In this document: in pieces, positions 61,344-64,000 of the stretch
How the letters are laid out: every line of letters starts with the position of its first letter
Position numbering within the stretch: position 1 is the first letter of the stretch
Assembly (NCBI RefSeq): GCF_046630445.1
Contig: NC_092335.1
Span: 628,277,501 to 628,341,500, forward strand
Length of the DNA: 64,000 nt
Direction of reading: 5' to 3'
Origin: Rutidosis leptorrhynchoides
Taxonomy: Eukaryota > Streptophyta > Magnoliopsida > Asterales > Asteraceae
Translations under genes and position numbers: made by a program
The notes under the pieces: model-generated
Seen by the model: the letters and a program-made list of their open reading frames with translations, nothing else
Told to the model about the DNA's origin: nothing
Database searches by the model: none

Positions 61344-61361
61344 TACGAAAATTCTCCTGAG
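61344..61361 (+). other. Templated filler at the unit 4/unit 5 junction
   Basis: Same 18-nt scar as at 39131-39148. Confidence 0.9.
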
Positions 61362-63489
61362 AGCTTATTTACATTCTCCTGATCAACTACGAAAATTATA
61401 CAATTAGCTTAGTTATTAGACATTCATAAGGTAAATATTAAGGAAAAAAATACAATAAACACACTTAATGTTGTTAATGAAAAAACCAGATAGAACCTAA
61501 AGCATGTTCACATTATAAACAACCAACCTTAATACGAAATACATACAAGTTAGGTTCATTCCTCATATCATCACAAAGATGCACACAAAACATCACAAGT
61601 TTCATACCCCATTTTTTTGCCAATTACATATGTAATTATTCCAATATTAAGAGGTGCAATCATTGCAGCAACTTGTGTCTTTCAAATCAAAAAGGGAACA
61701 CTTGAATACTTTTAAAAATCCATATAACTAATAATGATATGAACAGAAAATTTACTTTCCTCTACCCCGTACATGATCACTTTCTCCTTGATAACTCCCC
61801 TGTATATATAACACTTATTCATAATATACATAACAAAATATATTATATTGAAAATAACAACAAAATAACTTTGATCTTACACTACGGGAGTGTAAAGATA
61901 TTGAATTGATTCAAAGCTATTGAGACAAAGATTATTAATTGACCAATAGATATTTTTTAAACAAAATGCCAAACTTGTAGCCAAGTTTCAAATGTTACTA
62001 CAAATGTACCTTTTTTATTATTATTATTTTTGACTAAAATAACGCTAATATTAAACCAAGCCTTTTCATAATCGATGAAAAAGACTAACAATATATAACC
62101 GATCCATACTCAAATCAAGGCTCAGAAATAGTAAACAAACCTAAAGCAAACAAAGAAGCTAACCTAACTAAATACGAACCTTGAAAAACCGGCAACCACA
62201 AAAAAATCGAGCACGAGAAAAATCATCCAACCACATACAACCCAAAATCTAAAATACACCAAAATCTAAGAACATAGAACCGAACCAAGCCGCAAAAAAT
62301 TACCCATCTACCGCTACTTTACCTTTACATTTCCGAGTCTCTAAAATTGGTTTAACCACCACGCAATCAATCTTCAAACGACTAAACTTCTTGCCCCATC
62401 GATTCTCGATTGCATAAGAAGATACCTTTGATGCCCCGATACCAATTCTCACAACCGGTACCGGGGTAGGAAACTATTCATCCTATCTGAAGCTACAAAT
62501 GCACCTAATGCACAATGTCATCTATCATTCAATGCTAAAAGCCTAGAGAACAACTCTCTAAAGGATCATAGTTAATTTGTATCTTTTTTATGCTTTAGTC
62601 TAACTATATTGGTATGTGTATAATCCAAATAAAAATTATCAACATGAAGTAGAACAATATTAAACAAAATAGTAGTTTGAACATTTAGGTTGATATAACG
62701 TGACAATTTGAGATTGAAAACCGGAGAGGTAAGATTTTTAACCGTTTGAAGGTAGATGGAGTGGTCGTTAAACCGATTATCAAAACTCGGAAAGGTAAAG
62801 TGGTTAGACGGTAAGTTTAAGCGTTTATTGGTATTTTTGTGTTATTTATCATTTTTAGTTATTATTGTTTTTGAGTATCGGTTTCTAAAAGTTTGTTGCT
62901 CAATGCTCGGATTTTGTTAGCTTGTTAGGATTTGTTTACCGCTTTCGAGCCTTGTAGCGGTTAACCGGACTTTGTATCTTCGTTCGTCTTTTTCATCTTC
63001 TGATGAAAAGACTAAGTTTCTATGTTATCGTTATTTTTGAAAAAAAAAAAAAAAAAAAAAGTAATATCCAATGCGAGTGGTAAACTGGTAATTGTTTAGG
63101 ATAATTTGTGAACCCTCCGGATTCAAACCGTGATGTATAAGATAACGTATAACGTAAACATTCATAAGTAAAAATAGCAATGAGTCTCTAACTACCTCAC
63201 TGTGAGAAATGATGCAGTAAGGCATCATTATCAATCCGCCAAACCTCTATACATGAATGATTTTAAAAAAACTCCTAACTGTACAGCCTTAAGCACTTTG
63301 AAAATAACACCCTGTATAAGAGATAGAATAGCAGTTTTAAAGACTCTTATCAAGATATTATATTATATAAATTTAAAAAAAACAATGTCATTTAATATAT
63401 CATTTTGAAACATCATATAGCAAAAATACATATGAACTTTTAACTCTACAATGAGGATAAAACATAACATGTTCATCCGTAAAGGATGA
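61362..63489 (+). repeat. Unit 5 host-flank segment
   Basis: Shares the five unit 2 diagnostic variants (CGACTAAAC, TAGTAGTTTG, CAATGCTCGG, missing C before poly(A), TTATCAAG). It has private changes such as AAAATAACACC near 63301. Confidence 0.95.
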
Positions 63490-64000
63490 TGTGATGACCC
63501 GGAAAATTTCGACTTATTTAAACCAATTCTCTATACGATTTATTATTTTGACACGTTAAATAAAGTCTGTTAGATTGAGTCTCAAAAATTTTAGAACTGT
63601 TTCATATATACAATTACCGTTGACTACTCTCGACGATTCATGAACAATTATATGTATGTATATATATATGTACAAGTAAAAACGACTTTCCTACAGTAAA
63701 ATACTATTTGCTACAGTAAAATACTATTTGCTACAGTGAAACCGTATTTTGCTACAGTGCTACAGTGAAAACGACTTTGCTACATTGATTTGCTACAGTA
63801 AAACAATATTTGCTACAGTAAACACTATTTGCTACAGTAAACACTATTGCTACAGTAAACACTATTTGATGTCGACGAACTAGCAAACAAAACGGGAAAG
63901 GCGGCCATGCGATCGCATGGCAAAAACACTGAAAACTCATGCGATCGCATGAGCTACAGTAAATCGTAAAGTACTATAAATACGCAGTTTGTTCGACGAT
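63490..64000 (+). mobile_element. Unit 5 5' LTR, cut by window edge
   Basis: First 511 bp of the LTR, past the truncation point of the 3' LTRs, and including both palindromes (about 63905-63954) and the TATA. It is therefore a 5'-type LTR, and a further internal region probably follows outside the window. Confidence 0.94.

Larger units (their letters stand above)
29290..64000 (+). repeat. Tandem macro-repeat array built from an LTR retrotransposon locus
   Basis: Head-to-tail units start with AGCTTATTTACATTCTCC at 29290, 39149, 49009, 58850 and 61362, giving periods of 9859, 9860, 9841 and 2512 bp. Each full unit contains host flank, complete 5' LTR, ORF0, gag-pol and a 3' LTR cut after about 340-360 bp, followed by an identical 18-nt filler and the next unit. 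Unit 1 is entered from unique sequence without filler, so 29290 is the original left edge. Single-base and small-indel differences among units show they are real diverged copies, not one sequence pasted repeatedly. The array continues beyond the right window edge. Confidence 0.97.

Overview
This is a repeat-rich eudicot plant nuclear segment, probably from Asteraceae. That family call is my inference from the LTR-retrotransposon style and the terpene synthase; nothing in the window proves it. The base composition, intron-bearing gene, nested Ty3/gypsy elements, LINE remnants, MITEs and microsatellites are all typical of a plant chromosome. There are no bacterial-type operons. I found one ordinary host gene that can be modelled end to end.

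Region 1 (1-10.7 kb) is a three-level nest of LTR retrotransposons. The oldest is element B (minus strand: LTR 7442-10708, PBS, acidic leader ORF 7239-6462). Element A (minus strand: LTR 4417-6461, PBS, decayed gag-pol 4031-1449) is inserted into B. A plus-strand LTR (C, 1-1448) is inserted into A's RNase H region.

Region 2 (10.7-17.8 kb) carries a sesquiterpene synthase (TPS-a type) on the minus strand. Its seven exons join without a frameshift into 547 codons. It keeps RDR and DDTYD, but has proline at the Ser/Thr position of the NSE/DTE metal-binding motif. Two foldback inverted repeats bracket it, one just downstream (12016-12328) and one just upstream (16894-17757).

Region 3 (17.8-29.3 kb) is a graveyard of short mobile elements: LINE ORF2 and ORF1 fragments, a tRNA-like SINE, a hAT-type MITE with an 8-bp TSD, retroposons with target-site duplications, a solo LTR with a perfect 5-bp TSD, a PIF/Harbinger-type MITE whose empty site survives in a neighbouring duplicate, a Stowaway MITE and a Helitron-like terminus.

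Region 4 (29.3-64 kb, running off the right edge) is the most striking part: a head-to-tail tandem array with a unit of about 9.86 kb. Each unit is about 2.1 kb of host flank, a complete 1.58-kb 5' LTR, a leader ORF (ORF0), an intact 1511-codon gag-pol of a chromodomain-bearing Ty3/gypsy element, and a 3' LTR cut short after about 340-360 bp. The cut LTR is joined to the next copy of the host flank through the same 18-nt patchwork filler. Three full units are followed by a collapsed 2.5-kb unit (LTR-LTR recombination product) and the start of a fifth. A single-locus retrotransposon insertion has therefore become a macrosatellite.

Two retrotransposon families in the window share an undescribed-looking arrangement: a short ORF about 0.2 kb after the PBS, starting with a hydrophobic-acidic motif resembling a SUMO-interacting motif. 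Its ATG directly follows a good 3' splice site, and the LTR carries a conserved CAG|GT upstream. This suggests, without proving, a spliced accessory protein.
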